Of a DNA stretch of 64,000 nt, positions 16,334-26,808 are shown piece after piece; position 1 is the first letter of the stretch; every line of letters begins with the position of its first letter. Source of the stretch: Kribbella sp. VKM Ac-2568 (GTDB lineage Bacteria; Actinomycetota; Actinomycetes; Propionibacteriales; Kribbellaceae); assembly GCF_004345365.1 (NCBI RefSeq), contig NZ_SLVF01000005.1, positions 558,001 through 622,000 of the forward strand. The letters are read 5' to 3'. Below the pieces are notes generated by a model. It had not been told where the DNA came from. It worked only from the letters and a program-made list of their open reading frames with translations, and did no database searches. A program made the translations under genes and the position numbers.

Positions 16334-16644
16334 GTGCGTCGTCTGCTGGTCCCTGCTCGCCGCCGTCCTCGTCGTTCTCCCCGCCGCCCCGCCGACGTAC
16401 GCGGTACAGGCTGATCCGAATCCAGCACCCGCGGCGCAGGCGACGTACACGGTCTGGGCCTGGAACGTCGCGGGCTGGTCGATGCACCGGGCCTCCACTG
16501 ACGAACGGGATGGTCAGCAGCGCTGTCTCGTCGATCCAGGCCCGCGAACTCGACGACAGCGACTCCCTGGCCATCTGCCAGGCCTGCAACGGCCCCTGCT
16601 CCGACCGCCGCATCATCACCGGCACCGCCACGGTCACCTTCTAG
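16334..16644 (+). pseudogene. Remnant of a secreted endonuclease/exonuclease/phosphatase-family gene
   Basis: GTG 16334 follows a GGGAG site and encodes VRRLLV. The frame then shifts, and a second frame supplies the rest of a signal peptide (LLAAVLVVLPAAPPTYA) and TYTVWAWNVAGWSMHRASTD, which resembles the N terminus of secreted EEP-family enzymes. Near 16500 it shifts again to NGMVSSAVSSIQAREL, and after about 30 residues ends CSDRRIITGTATVTF, like the family C terminus. So at least two frameshifts and loss of the whole core are implied. Sequencing errors could explain the shifts but not the missing core. Confidence 0.6.
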
Positions 16645-16679
16645 CCCGCGCGCGGCGTCCGGGTCGTCGGTCGGATTGA

Positions 16680-17114
16680 ATGGAGACCATGGAGAGCGGC
16701 TTGGTGGTGCGGTCGGGGGTGGTCATCCCGGAGGTGGAGCTGGGGTGGCGGTTCTCGCGGTCCAGTGGGCCGGGCGGGCAGTCGGTGAACACGACCGACA
16801 GCCGGGTGGAGCTCAGCTTCGACGTGGCGGGAACCACAGCCTTCAACGAAGTACTGCGGGAGCGGGCGCTCGAGCGGCTCTCCTCGCGGCTGGTGGACGG
16901 CGTGCTGACGGTGACGGCCTCCGAGCAGCGATCGCAGTGGCGGAACCGGGAGGCGGCACGGACCCGGCTGGCGTCCATCCTCCGCGATGCGATCGCGGCG
17001 CCGCCCCGGAAACGGCGCCCGACCAGACCAAGCAAGAACGCGGTACGGCGGCGACTGGACGAGAAGAAGCGTCGAGGCGAGACCAAACGCCTCCGCGGCC
17101 GCCCCACCGACTGA
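16680..17114 (+). CDS. arfB: Peptidyl-tRNA hydrolase ArfB (ribosome rescue)
   Basis: This 144-residue protein has the release-factor GGQ motif in SSGPGGQSVN and a long basic C-terminal tail (KKRRGETKRLRGR) that inserts in the mRNA channel of stalled ribosomes. It hydrolyses peptidyl-tRNA when no stop codon is available. The start is either ATG 16680 or ATG 16689; the family normally begins close to the second. Confidence 0.92.
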   Translation: METMESGLVVRSGVVIPEVELGWRFSRSSGPGGQSVNTTDSRVELSFDVAGTTAFNEVLRERALERLSSRLVDGVLTVTASEQRSQWRNREAARTRLASILRDAIAAPPRKRRPTRPSKNAVRRRLDEKKRRGETKRLRGRPTD

Positions 17115-17182
17115 CCCACCAGTTGCCCAAGGCCACGGAATTGCCGCACCCGCGAGCCGCTGGGTGGTTCGGGTACTGCTGG

Positions 17183-17422
17183 TCAGCCGCCCGCGAAGGG
17201 TGGGAGAGCGTCGACCAGGGCGCCTTCGCGGAGGGGCGCGTCCTCCTCGACGCGCTCGCCGTCGAGGAGGAAAGTGCAGATGCCCAGCACCCGGGCTAGC
17301 TCGGGGCGGCCGGCCGAAACGGTGCCGACGAGGTCCTTGATCGACACGGCCTCAGCGATCGAGGTGGACTCGCCGGCCGCGGCGCGCGCGGCGGCAAAGT
17401 ACCTGATGGTCACTTCCGGCAT
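17183..17422 (-). CDS. MoaD/ThiS-family sulfur carrier
   Basis: This is a 79-residue ubiquitin-fold protein ending in the obligatory GG (PPFAGG), which becomes a thiocarboxylate. MPEVTIRYFAAARAAAGE matches MoaD-type starts. It may serve molybdopterin synthesis, relevant to the two molybdenum enzymes in this window, or another sulfur transfer. It is divergent from glnR. Confidence 0.85.
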   Translation of the reverse strand: MPEVTIRYFAAARAAAGESTSIAEAVSIKDLVGTVSAGRPELARVLGICTFLLDGERVEEDAPLREGALVDALPPFAGG

Positions 17423-17584
17423 GTGGGTGCAGCCTCACTAATCGGTTAAGTCTTCCGCTATTATGTCAGCTTGCTGTTGCTTACCAGTGTGTCTCGGGCC
17501 CCCGGCAATGACGCCGACGGGGCCTGACGTGCATAAGGACCGGGTCACCCATCAGGGATCCGACGACCAGCACAAGGAGACAGC

Positions 17585-18295
17585 ATGAGCACGTTGCTTC
17601 TGCTGACCAACGCGCTGCAGGCTTCCACAGAGGTCCTGCCGTCGCTCGCCCTGCTGCCGCACCAGATCCGCATCCTGCCCGCCGAAGTCGCCGCGCTCGT
17701 CGACGCCCCCGACGCCGACGCCGTACTGCTGGACGCCCGGCGCGACCTGGTCACCGTCCGCGGGGCGTCGCGGCTGATCCGGACTACCGGCATCGACGTA
17801 CCGCTGATCCTGGTCGTCACCGAGGGCGGTCTGACCGCGGTGAACGCCGACTGGGGCGCGGACGACGTCCTGCTCGACACCGCCGGCCCGGCCGAGATCG
17901 AGGCCCGGCTGCGGCTGGTGATCGGCCGCCTCGCCGCCGCCCGCAACGAGGACCCCGACACCTCCCTGATCCGCAGCGGTGACGTGGTGATCGACGAGGC
18001 CTCGTACACGGCCAAGCTGAACGGCCGCGCCCTCGACCTCACCTACAAGGAGTTCGAGCTGTTCAAGTTCCTCGCGCAGCACCCGGGCCGGGTGTTCACC
18101 CGCGAGCAACTGCTCCAGGAGGTCTGGGGCTACGACTACTTCGGCGGCACCCGCACAGTCGACGTCCACGTCCGCCGCCTCCGCGCCAAGCTGGGCCCAG
18201 AGCACGAATCCCTGATCGGCACAGTCCGCAACGTCGGCTACCGCTTCGTCATCCCACCCACCAGCCAACGCGAAACCGCCGACGCCACCGTCTGA
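17585..18295 (+). CDS. glnR: GlnR, orphan OmpR-type global nitrogen regulator
   Basis: This 236-residue protein follows the GlnR layout: an atypical receiver starting [10 protein letters not shown]50 in AVLLDARRD but no acidic pair at residues 9-10, and [14 protein letters not shown] before [12 protein letters not shown]. The C-terminal winged helix includes [20 protein letters not shown] and [12 protein letters not shown]. GlnR works as a homodimer without a cognate kinase and controls glnA, amtB and other nitrogen genes. AAGGAG lies 6 nt before ATG 17585. Confidence 0.93.
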   Translation: MSTLLLLTNALQASTEVLPSLALLPHQIRILPAEVAALVDAPDADAVLLDARRDLVTVRGASRLIRTTGIDVPLILVVTEGGLTAVNADWGADDVLLDTAGPAEIEARLRLVIGRLAAARNEDPDTSLIRSGDVVIDEASYTAKLNGRALDLTYKEFELFKFLAQHPGRVFTREQLLQEVWGYDYFGGTRTVDVHVRRLRAKLGPEHESLIGTVRNVGYRFVIPPTSQRETADATV

Positions 18296-18526
18296 GGTTC
18301 GCCGCGCACCTGAGCTGAGGAAGGCCGCCGCCGTCTGAGGCTGTGCCGCACATGCGGAGGTGGATCAGGTGCATCCGGAAGGCGGTCCACCTGCTCTCCT
18401 CGTGAGGCTTGTGGTGCCTGTGTTTCGCGAGGGATTTCGCGGGTTCCGGCGATCTTGTTCGACTTGGACCAGACTGTATTCCTGCTGCTACCGTGCGTAT
18501 TCGGTCTTTTTCACGGAAGGTGACCG

Positions 18527-18835
18527 ATGGCGCACGTTGCTCCAACTTCGCACCGTCGTGGTGCCCGCGCTTCGCATCGCAGCGACCGCATCGACGGACC
18601 CATCCAGACCACGACCTGGCTCGGCCTGACCTTCGCGCTGATCTTCGGCCTGGTCCTGACCGGCCGCTCCCACGTCGGCGTCCGCGCCGCCGGGATCACG
18701 CTGCTGATCATGCTGCTCCCACTCACCGTTGCGGTCTTCGGCACCGCAGTACGCCGCGGTCTCGGCTCAGCCCGGGCAGCCGTGGCAACAGGAGCCGCCC
18801 TCACCTTCGTCGTCCTCCGCTTCCTCCTCCACTAG
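18527..18835 (+). CDS. Small three-helix membrane protein, unknown function
   Basis: This is a 102-residue protein with a basic, His/Arg-rich N terminus (about 1-25) followed by three hydrophobic helices (30-46, 53-72, 82-100). GGAAGG precedes ATG 18527. No family recognised. Confidence 0.7.
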   Translation: MAHVAPTSHRRGARASHRSDRIDGPIQTTTWLGLTFALIFGLVLTGRSHVGVRAAGITLLIMLLPLTVAVFGTAVRRGLGSARAAVATGAALTFVVLRFLLH

Positions 18836-18900
18836 CGCCTGCCCTGCGACTCCTCCGGCAGCAGCGGTCATCCGGTTTGGCTTGCGTCAGGGCATGCGAA

Positions 18901-18939
18901 CGCCCGGGCCGCTCCCCCGAAGGGAGAGCGACCCGGGCG
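18901..18939. terminator. Bidirectional terminator hairpin
   Basis: CGCCCGGG (18901-18908) pairs with CCCGGGCG (18932-18939), extended by CGCTC/GAGCG inside. It lies between the convergent small membrane protein and nucleotidase genes. Confidence 0.8.
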
Positions 18940-18995
18940 CGGAATATCGCAGTACCGGCCGGAGCCGTGTACGCCGTACGGAGTACGGGTGGGAC

Positions 18996-20771
18996 CTAGG
19001 AGCCGATGTCGATCCGGTCCGTCGGGACCGGGGTGTACGGGTCGTGCGCGGTCAGGTAGTTGGCGAAGGCGTCGATGTCGAGACCGCCGAAGAACTTGTC
19101 GGTCGCCGTGGTGAAGGCCGGGAAGCCGTCACCGCCGTCGGACAGGAAGTTGTTCGTGACGATCCGGTACGTCGTACCGTCGACCAGCGGCTGACCCGCG
19201 ATCTGGATCGAGCCGGCCACGACCTTGGCGCCCGGCGCGGCGGCCGGGTTCCAGGTGTAGGTGAGACCCGCGATCTGGAGCACCTTGTTCGCGGCCTGGT
19301 TCGCGCCGGAGAACTGCTGCTCGAGCAGAGCCTTGATCTGGGTACCGGTCATGTCCATCGAGACCAGGAAGTTGTTGAACGGCTGGACGGTGAACGCTTG
19401 GCCGAACGTCACTGCCCCGCTGGTGGAGGCGAGGTCAGCCCGGATACCGCCCGGGTTCATGAACGCCACGACCGGCGTCTTGCCGTTCGTAACGGTCGAC
19501 GGGTCGGCCAGCTGCGCGTCAGCGATCAGGTTGCCCAGCGGGGACTCCAGCGAGTCGTCCGGCGTCCTCGACACCAACGGCGTGGTGATGTGGCCGATCA
19601 CCTTGGACTCGATCGGCGCGACAAGGGTCTGGTACTTGGTGATCAGCTTGGTCAGCGCCGGGTCCTTCGGCACGTCCTGGGTGACGATCTTGTTGTTGGC
19701 CAGCGTGTTCAGCCGGTCGACGTCGTGGGTGGCGTTGTCGATGCTCAGCCGCACCTCGGTGAAGATCTTGCCGAACGAGGAGGCGCTGGTGACGAGCCGC
19801 GGCTTGCCGGCCGGGTCGTTGATCGAGCAGTTGTAGGCCTGGTGGGTGTGACCGGAGATGATCGCGTCGATCGCCGGGTCGAGGTTCTTGGCGATGTCGG
19901 TGATCGGGCCGGAGATGCCCGGGCAGCTGTTGAACGCCCGTGGGTCGGACGGCAGACCACCCTCGTGCAGCAGCACCACGATCGACTGGATGCCCTGCTC
20001 CTTGAGCTTCGGCACCAACGCGTTGGCGGTCTCCACCTCGTCCTTGAAGGTGAGGCCCTCGACGCCGGCCTTGGTGACGATGTTCGGCGTCGCCTCCAGG
20101 GTCATGCCGATGAAGGCGATCTTCTGGCCGTTCTTGAACTTCTTCACCGTGTACGGGTCGAGCAGCGTGCGCTGGGTGTTCTCGAAGAACACGTTCGCCG
20201 ACAGGTAGTCGAACTTGGCGCCCTCGAACTCGGCCTTCGGGTCCGGGCACGAGTTCTGGTTGTTCAGCCCGTCGCCGTCGTCCAGGCAGCCGCCGGTCTG
20301 CATCCGGAGCAGCTCGTGCCAGCCCTCGTCGAACTCGTGGTTGCCGACCGAGGTCGCGTCGAGGCCCATCTCGTTCATCGCCTCGATGGTCGGCTCGTCG
20401 TGGAACGCGGCCGACAGCAGCGGTGACGCACCGATCAGGTCACCCGCGGCGACCGTGACGGACTCCTGCCCTTGCGCCTTGGCCGCGGCCCGCGCGAGCT
20501 CCAGGTGGGTCGCCAGGTACTCCGCGCCGCCGGCCGGCGTGCCGTTGACGTTGCCGCCGGAACTGGTCGCCGGGTTGGGCGCCAGGTTGCCGTGGAAGTC
20601 GTTCAGCGCGAGCAGCTGGATCTGCGTGTGCGTCGGCTTGGGTTTCGCCGGCGCTGCCTGGGTCACGGTTCCCCCCGTGGCCAAGCCGAGTACCACGGCG
20701 GCGCCGGCGGCCAGCAGGCCAACGGCCCGCGGTCCCCTGAGCCACGTCTTGTCTCGTCCTGTGAAGGCCAT
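18996..20771 (-). CDS. Secreted bifunctional metallophosphatase/5'-nucleotidase
   Basis: This 591-residue exported enzyme has a signal peptide (about 1-40, ending TQAAPA). Metal-site motifs of the N-terminal calcineurin-like domain are LLALNDFHGNL, AGDLIG, VGNHEFDEG and GHTHQAYNC. The C-terminal 5'-nucleotidase domain has NPGGIRADL, QPFNNFL and NNFLSDGGDGF. It dephosphorylates extracellular nucleotides, yielding phosphate and nucleosides. No cell-wall sorting motif, so it is probably released. GGAG lies 5 nt before ATG 20771. Confidence 0.92.
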   Translation of the reverse strand: MAFTGRDKTWLRGPRAVGLLAAGAAVVLGLATGGTVTQAAPAKPKPTHTQIQLLALNDFHGNLAPNPATSSGGNVNGTPAGGAEYLATHLELARAAAKAQGQESVTVAAGDLIGASPLLSAAFHDEPTIEAMNEMGLDATSVGNHEFDEGWHELLRMQTGGCLDDGDGLNNQNSCPDPKAEFEGAKFDYLSANVFFENTQRTLLDPYTVKKFKNGQKIAFIGMTLEATPNIVTKAGVEGLTFKDEVETANALVPKLKEQGIQSIVVLLHEGGLPSDPRAFNSCPGISGPITDIAKNLDPAIDAIISGHTHQAYNCSINDPAGKPRLVTSASSFGKIFTEVRLSIDNATHDVDRLNTLANNKIVTQDVPKDPALTKLITKYQTLVAPIESKVIGHITTPLVSRTPDDSLESPLGNLIADAQLADPSTVTNGKTPVVAFMNPGGIRADLASTSGAVTFGQAFTVQPFNNFLVSMDMTGTQIKALLEQQFSGANQAANKVLQIAGLTYTWNPAAAPGAKVVAGSIQIAGQPLVDGTTYRIVTNNFLSDGGDGFPAFTTATDKFFGGLDIDAFANYLTAHDPYTPVPTDRIDIGS

Positions 20772-20889
20772 GTCTACTCCGTTGTAGTTTCGGTCGCCGC
20801 TGGTGCGCGGTCCCGGCAAATTACCCTGACCCGGCGCGCCCTACCAAGGCCTCGACAGTGAACTGACAGAGACCTTTTACGGTATTGAG

Positions 20890-21792
20890 GTGACTCTCGA
20901 AGCCGTGCCCTCACCGTTGCCCCAGGCCACCGCCTCAGCCGTGACCGAACTCGCTCGCTCCGCTGCTGAGAGCGACGGCGTCAACCCACTCTCCGAGCAC
21001 ACCCTCCTGCACCTGGAGGGCGAGCACTCGGGCGACGCGCACGTGCTCGCGTACGCCGGAGATCCGGGCGAGTCCCCGCTGGCCGGGTACGCCGCGCTCG
21101 GCCCCGACGGATCCGCCGAGCTCGTCGTCAGTCCGGAGTACAGGCGGCAGGGCTACGGCACATCGCTGCTGCGAATGCTGCTGGACCACGGCGGTTCGGG
21201 CCTCCGAGTCTGGGCCCACGGCCGACTCCCCGGAGCAGACGAACTAGCCGCCCGCATGGACCTCTCCGTCGCCCGGGAGCTCTACTTCCTCCGCCGTACT
21301 GCGGCCCCGGTCCCCGCCGCCGTCTGGCCAGAAGGGATCACCCTGCGCACCTTCGTACCGGGTCAGGACGACGAGGCCTGGCTAGCGGTGAACGCAGCCG
21401 CCTTCGCCCACCACCCCGAACAGGGCAGCTGGACCCAAGCAGACCTGGCGGATCGCTTCGAACAGCCATGGTTCGACCCTGCAGGGTTCTTCCTGGCGGT
21501 CGACTCGACCGGCGCCCTGGCCGGCTTCCACTGGACCAAGGTCCACACAGACGAAGGCCCCACCCCCTTCGGCGAGGTCTACGTAGTTGGCGTGGCTCCC
21601 ACCCACCAAGGCACTGGCCTGGGCAAAGCCCTAACCCTCGAAGGCCTCCGCCATCTCCAGGAGGACCGAGGCCTCTCCTCCATCACCCTCTACGTAGACG
21701 GCACCAACACCTCCGCCCGCAACCTCTACACGAATCTCGGCTTCACCACAGCCGCCCTGGACGTCCAATACGCCCCCACCGCGGCCCTGTGA
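20890..21792 (+). CDS. mshD: Mycothiol synthase (two GNAT domains)
   Basis: This is a 300-residue protein with two tandem acetyltransferase domains. The N-terminal acetyl-CoA loop is [14 protein letters not shown]; the C-terminal one is [18 protein letters not shown], followed by [21 protein letters not shown]. It acetylates Cys-GlcN-Ins in the last step of mycothiol synthesis, the main low-molecular-weight thiol of actinobacteria. The GTG 20890 start gives full family length. Confidence 0.94.
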   Translation: MTLEAVPSPLPQATASAVTELARSAAESDGVNPLSEHTLLHLEGEHSGDAHVLAYAGDPGESPLAGYAALGPDGSAELVVSPEYRRQGYGTSLLRMLLDHGGSGLRVWAHGRLPGADELAARMDLSVARELYFLRRTAAPVPAAVWPEGITLRTFVPGQDDEAWLAVNAAAFAHHPEQGSWTQADLADRFEQPWFDPAGFFLAVDSTGALAGFHWTKVHTDEGPTPFGEVYVVGVAPTHQGTGLGKALTLEGLRHLQEDRGLSSITLYVDGTNTSARNLYTNLGFTTAALDVQYAPTAAL

Positions 21793-21860
21793 ACGGTGTC
21801 ACAGAGAACTCACCCCGTCACCCCACGTCATAAGCGGCCCACTCCACGTCCCACCACTAG

Positions 21861-21906
21861 CCAGGAGCCGTCCGAGCCTCTTACCCCCCAACCGGGCGGC
21901 TCCTGG
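21861..21906 (+). terminator. Terminator downstream of mshD
   Basis: A perfect 10-bp inverted repeat, CCAGGAGCCG (21861-21870) / CGGCTCCTGG (21897-21906), lies 68 nt after the mshD stop. Confidence 0.7.
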
Positions 21907-21998
21907 CCCAACGACTTGTCCACAACCTGCAACAACTGACATCTCCGCCGCTCCCCCAGCCGGTTACGATCAGAATCGACTACGGAGAGGTGACATTC

Positions 21999-22607
21999 GT
22001 GACTTACCGCCACAGGCCGTTCATGACCCTGGCCTGCGCAGGAGCAGCTCTGCTACTCCTCCCAGCGTGCTCGTCCGGCAGCCCCGAAGCCGGCCGCCCC
22101 AACACCACGCCCGGTGGTACAGCCACCTCGACTCACACTCAAGCCACCTCCACCCCCACTCCGACGGCTGCCTCCACCTCAGCCCCTGAACGTCCCCAAG
22201 CTGCCGAAGGCTTGAGCTTGGCCGCCGCGGAAGCGTTCTACAGGCACTATGTCGATCTCATGAACTACGCAGCGCAAAGCGGCAAGACGACTGAGTTGCT
22301 TGCTGCCAGCGAGGCCGGGTGTGAAGGCTGCAAGGAGTATGCGGATTTCGTTGCCAAGGTGAACGTTGCGAACGGCGGTATCAGCGGCGACTACCAGGAA
22401 AAGGTGAAAGAAGTCTCGGATCTGAGTCGTGGAGACGGCGGCCGCGTGGGTGGCACCGCGATGGTGTCGGTTGGCAGTTACACCACGAAGAGTTCACCCA
22501 CTGCCAAACCGAGCGTCAGCAAGGCTGCGGAATATACCGAGGAGATCGCCCTCTCACCGAGTGACAGCAACTGGGTCATGTACGAGATCCAACTCGGATC
22601 GCGATGA
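21999..22607 (+). CDS. DUF6318-like lipoprotein
   Basis: This is a 202-residue lipoprotein with lipobox LLPAC (acylated Cys near 24), a Thr/Ser/Pro linker to about residue 65, and an alpha/beta domain with an AEAFYRHYVDLMNYA helix and a CEGCKEY cysteine pair. This matches the DUF6318 group; function unknown. GTG 21999 has GGAGAGG about 9 nt upstream; GTG 21990 would overlap it. Its stop overlaps the next start (ATGA), so the pair is co-translated. Confidence 0.78.
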   Translation: MTYRHRPFMTLACAGAALLLLPACSSGSPEAGRPNTTPGGTATSTHTQATSTPTPTAASTSAPERPQAAEGLSLAAAEAFYRHYVDLMNYAAQSGKTTELLAASEAGCEGCKEYADFVAKVNVANGGISGDYQEKVKEVSDLSRGDGGRVGGTAMVSVGSYTTKSSPTAKPSVSKAAEYTEEIALSPSDSNWVMYEIQLGSR

Positions 22608-23497
22608 GCCCTTCGCGCTCTGCGCTACCACTAACAGTTCTCTTGTGCGCGGCGTTGACACTCGTTCCGAACGCTGCAGAAGCCACCGATGCAGACGGCT
22701 TGGCGACCCGGATAACGCCCTCTGTGCCGCCTCCCAAAGTGAGGGTCGATCCGACAAAGGAAGGCGTCAAGGCGAAGGCTACGACCAAGAAGAAGACCAG
22801 ACTCACGAGCAGTCGCAAACACAAGCCGTCGAAGAAGGTCGCGGTTCCGCCTCCGCCTCCTGCAATCCGCCCGGCCGCCGCCCGTCTCCGCCACGTCAAG
22901 GAACTGAGACTCAATATCGGCATGTGTGGAAGGCTCCAGCCGGATGGAACTGTGCCTGGGCCGACGCGGTGTCAGCCGGAGTGGGCCACGCCGGCGGTTG
23001 AACCAACGGCGGGGCCGACAGCTCCGGTGGTTCAGCAGCCGCGGCCGCAGGACGTCTCGTGGGAGCAGGTACTGGGCGAGTCCAAGGACGTCGTATTTCC
23101 GGGGCTGCACGTCAAAGTGCAGCCGGCCGGGCGGACGTTGGTGAATCTGGACACGATTGTTTATACGGAGGACAGCAAGGTTTCCACCACCACGGTCACC
23201 TTGCTGGGGTTTCCGGTGGTGGTTGAGGCTACGCCGATGAGCTATACGTGGAGCTTTGGTGATGGGGCGACGTTGACGACCACTTCGCCGGGGAAGCCGT
23301 ATCCGGCGAAGGAGATCACGCATAAGTACATGAAGCGTGGTGGGGTCAGGGTGTCTGTGACTACCAACTACGCGGCTCGGTTCAACGTTGCTGGAACTGG
23401 GTGGCAGTACATCGACGGGACTGTGCCCATCACCGGGCCCGCGACGCCGCTGCTTATTCGCGAAGCCGTGCCAATTCTAGTCGATCCGCCACGCTGA
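22604..23497 (+). CDS. Secreted PKD-domain protein
   Basis: This 297-residue exported protein has a signal peptide (about 1-27), a basic K/R/P-rich region (50-95), a cysteine pair (C107, C117) and a C-terminal PKD domain (YTWSFGDGATLTTT ... HKYMKRGG). PKD folds mediate protein or carbohydrate contacts outside the cell. Translationally coupled to the lipoprotein, it may form an envelope complex with it. It ends one base before the convergent esterase stop. Confidence 0.8.
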   Translation: MSPSRSALPLTVLLCAALTLVPNAAEATDADGLATRITPSVPPPKVRVDPTKEGVKAKATTKKKTRLTSSRKHKPSKKVAVPPPPPAIRPAAARLRHVKELRLNIGMCGRLQPDGTVPGPTRCQPEWATPAVEPTAGPTAPVVQQPRPQDVSWEQVLGESKDVVFPGLHVKVQPAGRTLVNLDTIVYTEDSKVSTTTVTLLGFPVVVEATPMSYTWSFGDGATLTTTSPGKPYPAKEITHKYMKRGGVRVSVTTNYAARFNVAGTGWQYIDGTVPITGPATPLLIREAVPILVDPPR

Positions 23498-24571
23498 CTA
23501 GGCCTTGGGGTTCAGGGCGTTGCGGATGTGGGTGGTTATTCGGGTTCGGGCGGCTTGGGTTTCGCCGGGGAGGGCGAGGATGTTGGCGAAGCCGTGGATG
23601 AGGCCTGGTTCGCAGATGTGGGTGACTTCGACGCCGGCGGCGGCCAGGCGGGCGGCGTACTCGTTGCCTTCGTCTCGGAGGGGGTCGAAGCCTGCGGTCA
23701 CCACGTAGGCGGGGGCCAGGCCGGTCAGGTCTTCGGTGAAAATCGGGGAGACCATCGGGTCGGAGCGGATGGCTGGGTCCGGGGTGTAGTGGTCGCGGTA
23801 CCAGATGATGTCTTCCTCGGTGAGGAAGAAGCCTTCGGCGAAGAGGTCTCGGCTGGGGCGGCGACCGACGAGGTCGACGGCCGGGTAGATCAGGACCTGG
23901 AGAGCCGGCGCGGGAAGGCCGCGGAGTACGCATTGCTGGGCGACGATCGCGGAGAGGTTGCCGCCGCAACTGTCACCGCCGACGCCCACCAGCGCAGGAT
24001 CGGCTCCGAGGTCCTCGGCGTGCTCGACCGCCCACGAGAAGGCAGCGATCGCGTCCTCAGCCGCGACGGGCGCCTCGGCCTCCGGAGCGAGGCGATAGTC
24101 GACCGACAGGACCCGGATCCCCGCCTCTTCCGCAAGGTCCCGGCAGTAGGCGTCGTGGCTGTCCAGGTCGCCGACCACCCAGCCGCCGCCGTGGAAGAAC
24201 ACCAACAGCCCGCCCCCGGACGTCGGAGCCGAGCGCGGCACATAGAGACGAGCCCCGAGTTGGCCATCCGAGCCGCGGACCGTGAGTTCGGTCACGCGTA
24301 GTAGTTCCGGCGGATGGCCGGCGACCAGCTTGGACATGGTCACCAGGTTCGTCCGGGCCGTCTCGACCGACTGCTTCTTTGCTCCCGGCAAGAAGCCCTC
24401 GAGCCGGAGCAGGAGTTGCAGATCCGGATCCAGGACGTTGCCGTCGATCTGGATCGGGGCTCCGGCCAGGCGGCGCCGGACGCCGGCGGGCAGGGCCGTC
24501 ACCGGCTTCAGGGCACTGCCCCGCACCGTCTCCAGGGCGGCTCGCAGCAGCGTGTCCACTCGTCGCTTCAC
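23498..24571 (-). CDS. Alpha/beta hydrolase, hormone-sensitive-lipase family
   Basis: This 357-residue esterase has the HSL oxyanion motif HGGGW, nucleophile elbow GDSCGGN, acid region DPLRDEG and the catalytic His in LIHGF. The N-terminal 80 residues form the cap. It probably hydrolyses short-chain esters. Starts at GTG 24571 or 24559 are both possible; the longer open frame upstream lies under ppk and is not coding. Confidence 0.88.
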   Translation of the reverse strand: MKRRVDTLLRAALETVRGSALKPVTALPAGVRRRLAGAPIQIDGNVLDPDLQLLLRLEGFLPGAKKQSVETARTNLVTMSKLVAGHPPELLRVTELTVRGSDGQLGARLYVPRSAPTSGGGLLVFFHGGGWVVGDLDSHDAYCRDLAEEAGIRVLSVDYRLAPEAEAPVAAEDAIAAFSWAVEHAEDLGADPALVGVGGDSCGGNLSAIVAQQCVLRGLPAPALQVLIYPAVDLVGRRPSRDLFAEGFFLTEEDIIWYRDHYTPDPAIRSDPMVSPIFTEDLTGLAPAYVVTAGFDPLRDEGNEYAARLAAAGVEVTHICEPGLIHGFANILALPGETQAARTRITTHIRNALNPKA

Positions 24572-24638
24572 AAGGAGTGACGCTAGCAACTGCAATCGGC
24601 TCGCCGTTCGGTCTACCTCCCGTTCACCTGGGGGTGGG

Positions 24639-26798
24639 ATGCTGGTCAACGTGGCTGGAGACTTGTTGGCGTCGCACAACCGGGAGTACGACGTCGAGCC
24701 CCCGTACGACATCGCGGAGGCCGGCGATCTCCCCGAGGACCGGTTCTCGGACCGCGAGCTGAGCTGGCTGGCGTTCAACCAGCGGGTGCTCGAGCTCGCC
24801 GAGAACGAGCGGGTCCCGCTGCTGGAGCGCGCCACGTTCCTGGCCATCTTCGCCAGCAACCTGGACGAGTTCTTCATGGTCCGGATCGCCGGTCTGAAGC
24901 GGCGGATCGCGGCCGGCGTGGCGGTCCGGGCGGCCAGTGGGCTGCTGCCCCGGGAGGTGCTCGACCGCAGCCTGAGCCGCAGCCGCGAGCTGATGGACCG
25001 GCAGGCCGAGACCTGGCGCAAGGAAGTGCTGCCGGCGCTCGTCGAGGAGGGCATCGACATCCTCCGCTGGGACGAGCTGGACACCGCCGAGCGCGAGGAG
25101 ATGACGCAGTTCTTCAAGGACCGCGTCTTCCCGGTGCTGACCCCGCTGGCGGTCGACCCGTCACACCCGTTCCCGTACATCTCCGGCCTGTCGCTCAACC
25201 TGGCCGTGGTGGTCCGCAACCCCGACACCGGTGGCGAGCACTTCGCCCGGGTGAAGGTGCCGCCGCTGCTGCAGCGGTTCGTCCAGGTCGCCGAGGGCCG
25301 GTTCGTGCCGCTCGAGGACGTCATCGCGGCGCACCTGGGCCAGCTCTTCCCCGGCATGGAGGTGACCCAGCACCACGCCTTCCGGGTCACCCGCAACGAG
25401 GACCTCGAGGTCGAGGAGGACGACGCGGAGAACCTGCTCGCGGCGCTCGAGAAGGAGCTGCTGCGGCGCAAGTTCGGCCCGCCGGTCCGGCTCGAGGTGG
25501 AGGAGTCGATCGACCCGAAGGTCAGGGCGCTGCTGCTGTCCGAGCTGGGTGTCACCGAGGCAGAGGTGTTCGAACTGCCGGGTCCGCTGGACCTGCGCGG
25601 GCTGTTCGCGATCGCGGCGCTGGACCGGGCGGAACTGAAGTACCCCGGGTTCGTCCCGTCGACCCACCCGCACCTGGCCGAGGTGGAGACCGCCAACCCC
25701 GCCGACCTGTTCCACGCGCTCAAGCAGCGCGACGTACTGGTGCACCATCCGTACGACTCGTTCTCGACGAGCGTCCAGCGGTTCATCGAGCAGGCCGCGG
25801 CCGATCCGCACGTGCTCGCGATCAAGCAGACGCTCTACCGGACCAGCGGTGACTCCCCGATCGTGGACGCGCTGATCGACGCGGCCGAGTCGGGCAAGCA
25901 GGTGCTGGTCCTGGTCGAGATCCAGGCCCGCTTCGACGAGCAGGCGAACATCAAGTGGGCCCGCGCGCTCGAGCACGCCGGCTGCCACGTCGTGTACGGC
26001 GTGATCGGGCTGAAGACGCACTGCAAGCTCTCGATGGTGGTCCGCGAGGAGCCTGACGGCCTCAGACGCTATGCCCACATCGGCACCGGCAACTACCACC
26101 CGAAGACCGCCCGGCTGTACGAGGACCTAGGCCTGCTCACCAGCGACAAGGTGGTCACCGAGGACATCGCGCACCTGTTCAACCACCTGTCCGGCTTCGC
26201 CCGCCGAAGCGGGTACCGCCGCCTGCTGGTCGCCCCCCAGTCCGTACGCCGGGGCCTGGTCGAGCGGATCGACCGCGAGGTGGAGAACCACCTGGCGGGT
26301 CGTCCCGCGCGGGTCCGGATCAAGGTGAACAGCCTGGTCGACGAGGCCCTCTCGGACGCGTTGTACCGCGCGTCGCAGGCCGGCGTACCGGTGGAGCTGT
26401 GGATCCGCGGCATCTGCACCATCCGGCCGGGCATCCCCGGGTTGTCCGAGAACATCCGGGTCCGCAGCATCCTCGGCCGGTTCCTCGAGCACAGCCGGGT
26501 GTTCTGGTTCGAGAACGGTGGCGAGCCGGAGGTGTGGATCGGGTCCGCCGACCTGATGCACCGCAACCTGGACCGCCGGGTCGAGGTGCTCGTCCAACTG
26601 AAGGAGCAGGACCACGTCACCGAACTGGGCGACCTGTTCGACCTCGGTTTCGACGAGGGCACCGGCTCGTGGTGGTTGCGTCCCGACGACACCTGGCAGG
26701 CCCGGTTGACCAGCCCGGCCGGTGAACCGCTGCGCGATCTGCAGGAACGTCTGATCGCCACGCGTGGCCGCCGCCGGACAACGGATCCGATTACCTAG
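24639..26798 (+). CDS. ppk1: Polyphosphate kinase (RNA-degradosome type)
   Basis: This 719-residue enzyme makes and uses inorganic polyphosphate with ATP. N-terminal domain: [17 protein letters not shown] and [20 protein letters not shown]. Catalytic domain: HIGTGNYH with H480, the expected autophosphorylated histidine, and the C-terminal ELWIRGICT and [12 protein letters not shown] blocks. ATG 24639 follows a GGGGTGGG site; earlier starts lie under the divergent esterase. The Nudix gene follows after 10 nt, as often in mycobacteria. Confidence 0.96.
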   Translation: MLVNVAGDLLASHNREYDVEPPYDIAEAGDLPEDRFSDRELSWLAFNQRVLELAENERVPLLERATFLAIFASNLDEFFMVRIAGLKRRIAAGVAVRAASGLLPREVLDRSLSRSRELMDRQAETWRKEVLPALVEEGIDILRWDELDTAEREEMTQFFKDRVFPVLTPLAVDPSHPFPYISGLSLNLAVVVRNPDTGGEHFARVKVPPLLQRFVQVAEGRFVPLEDVIAAHLGQLFPGMEVTQHHAFRVTRNEDLEVEEDDAENLLAALEKELLRRKFGPPVRLEVEESIDPKVRALLLSELGVTEAEVFELPGPLDLRGLFAIAALDRAELKYPGFVPSTHPHLAEVETANPADLFHALKQRDVLVHHPYDSFSTSVQRFIEQAAADPHVLAIKQTLYRTSGDSPIVDALIDAAESGKQVLVLVEIQARFDEQANIKWARALEHAGCHVVYGVIGLKTHCKLSMVVREEPDGLRRYAHIGTGNYHPKTARLYEDLGLLTSDKVVTEDIAHLFNHLSGFARRSGYRRLLVAPQSVRRGLVERIDREVENHLAGRPARVRIKVNSLVDEALSDALYRASQAGVPVELWIRGICTIRPGIPGLSENIRVRSILGRFLEHSRVFWFENGGEPEVWIGSADLMHRNLDRRVEVLVQLKEQDHVTELGDLFDLGFDEGTGSWWLRPDDTWQARLTSPAGEPLRDLQERLIATRGRRRTTDPIT

Positions 26799-26808
26799 GG
26801 TTGATTCC

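Noticed and set aside
15824..16414. Plus-strand frame opposite the thioredoxin gene, extending into the signal-peptide remnant
   Set aside because: It contains only the first codons of the decayed gene by chance; the rest is antisense.
24282..24638. Upstream extension of ppk
   Set aside because: It lies antisense to the esterase and encodes no ppk-like sequence; ATG 24639 has a good ribosome site.
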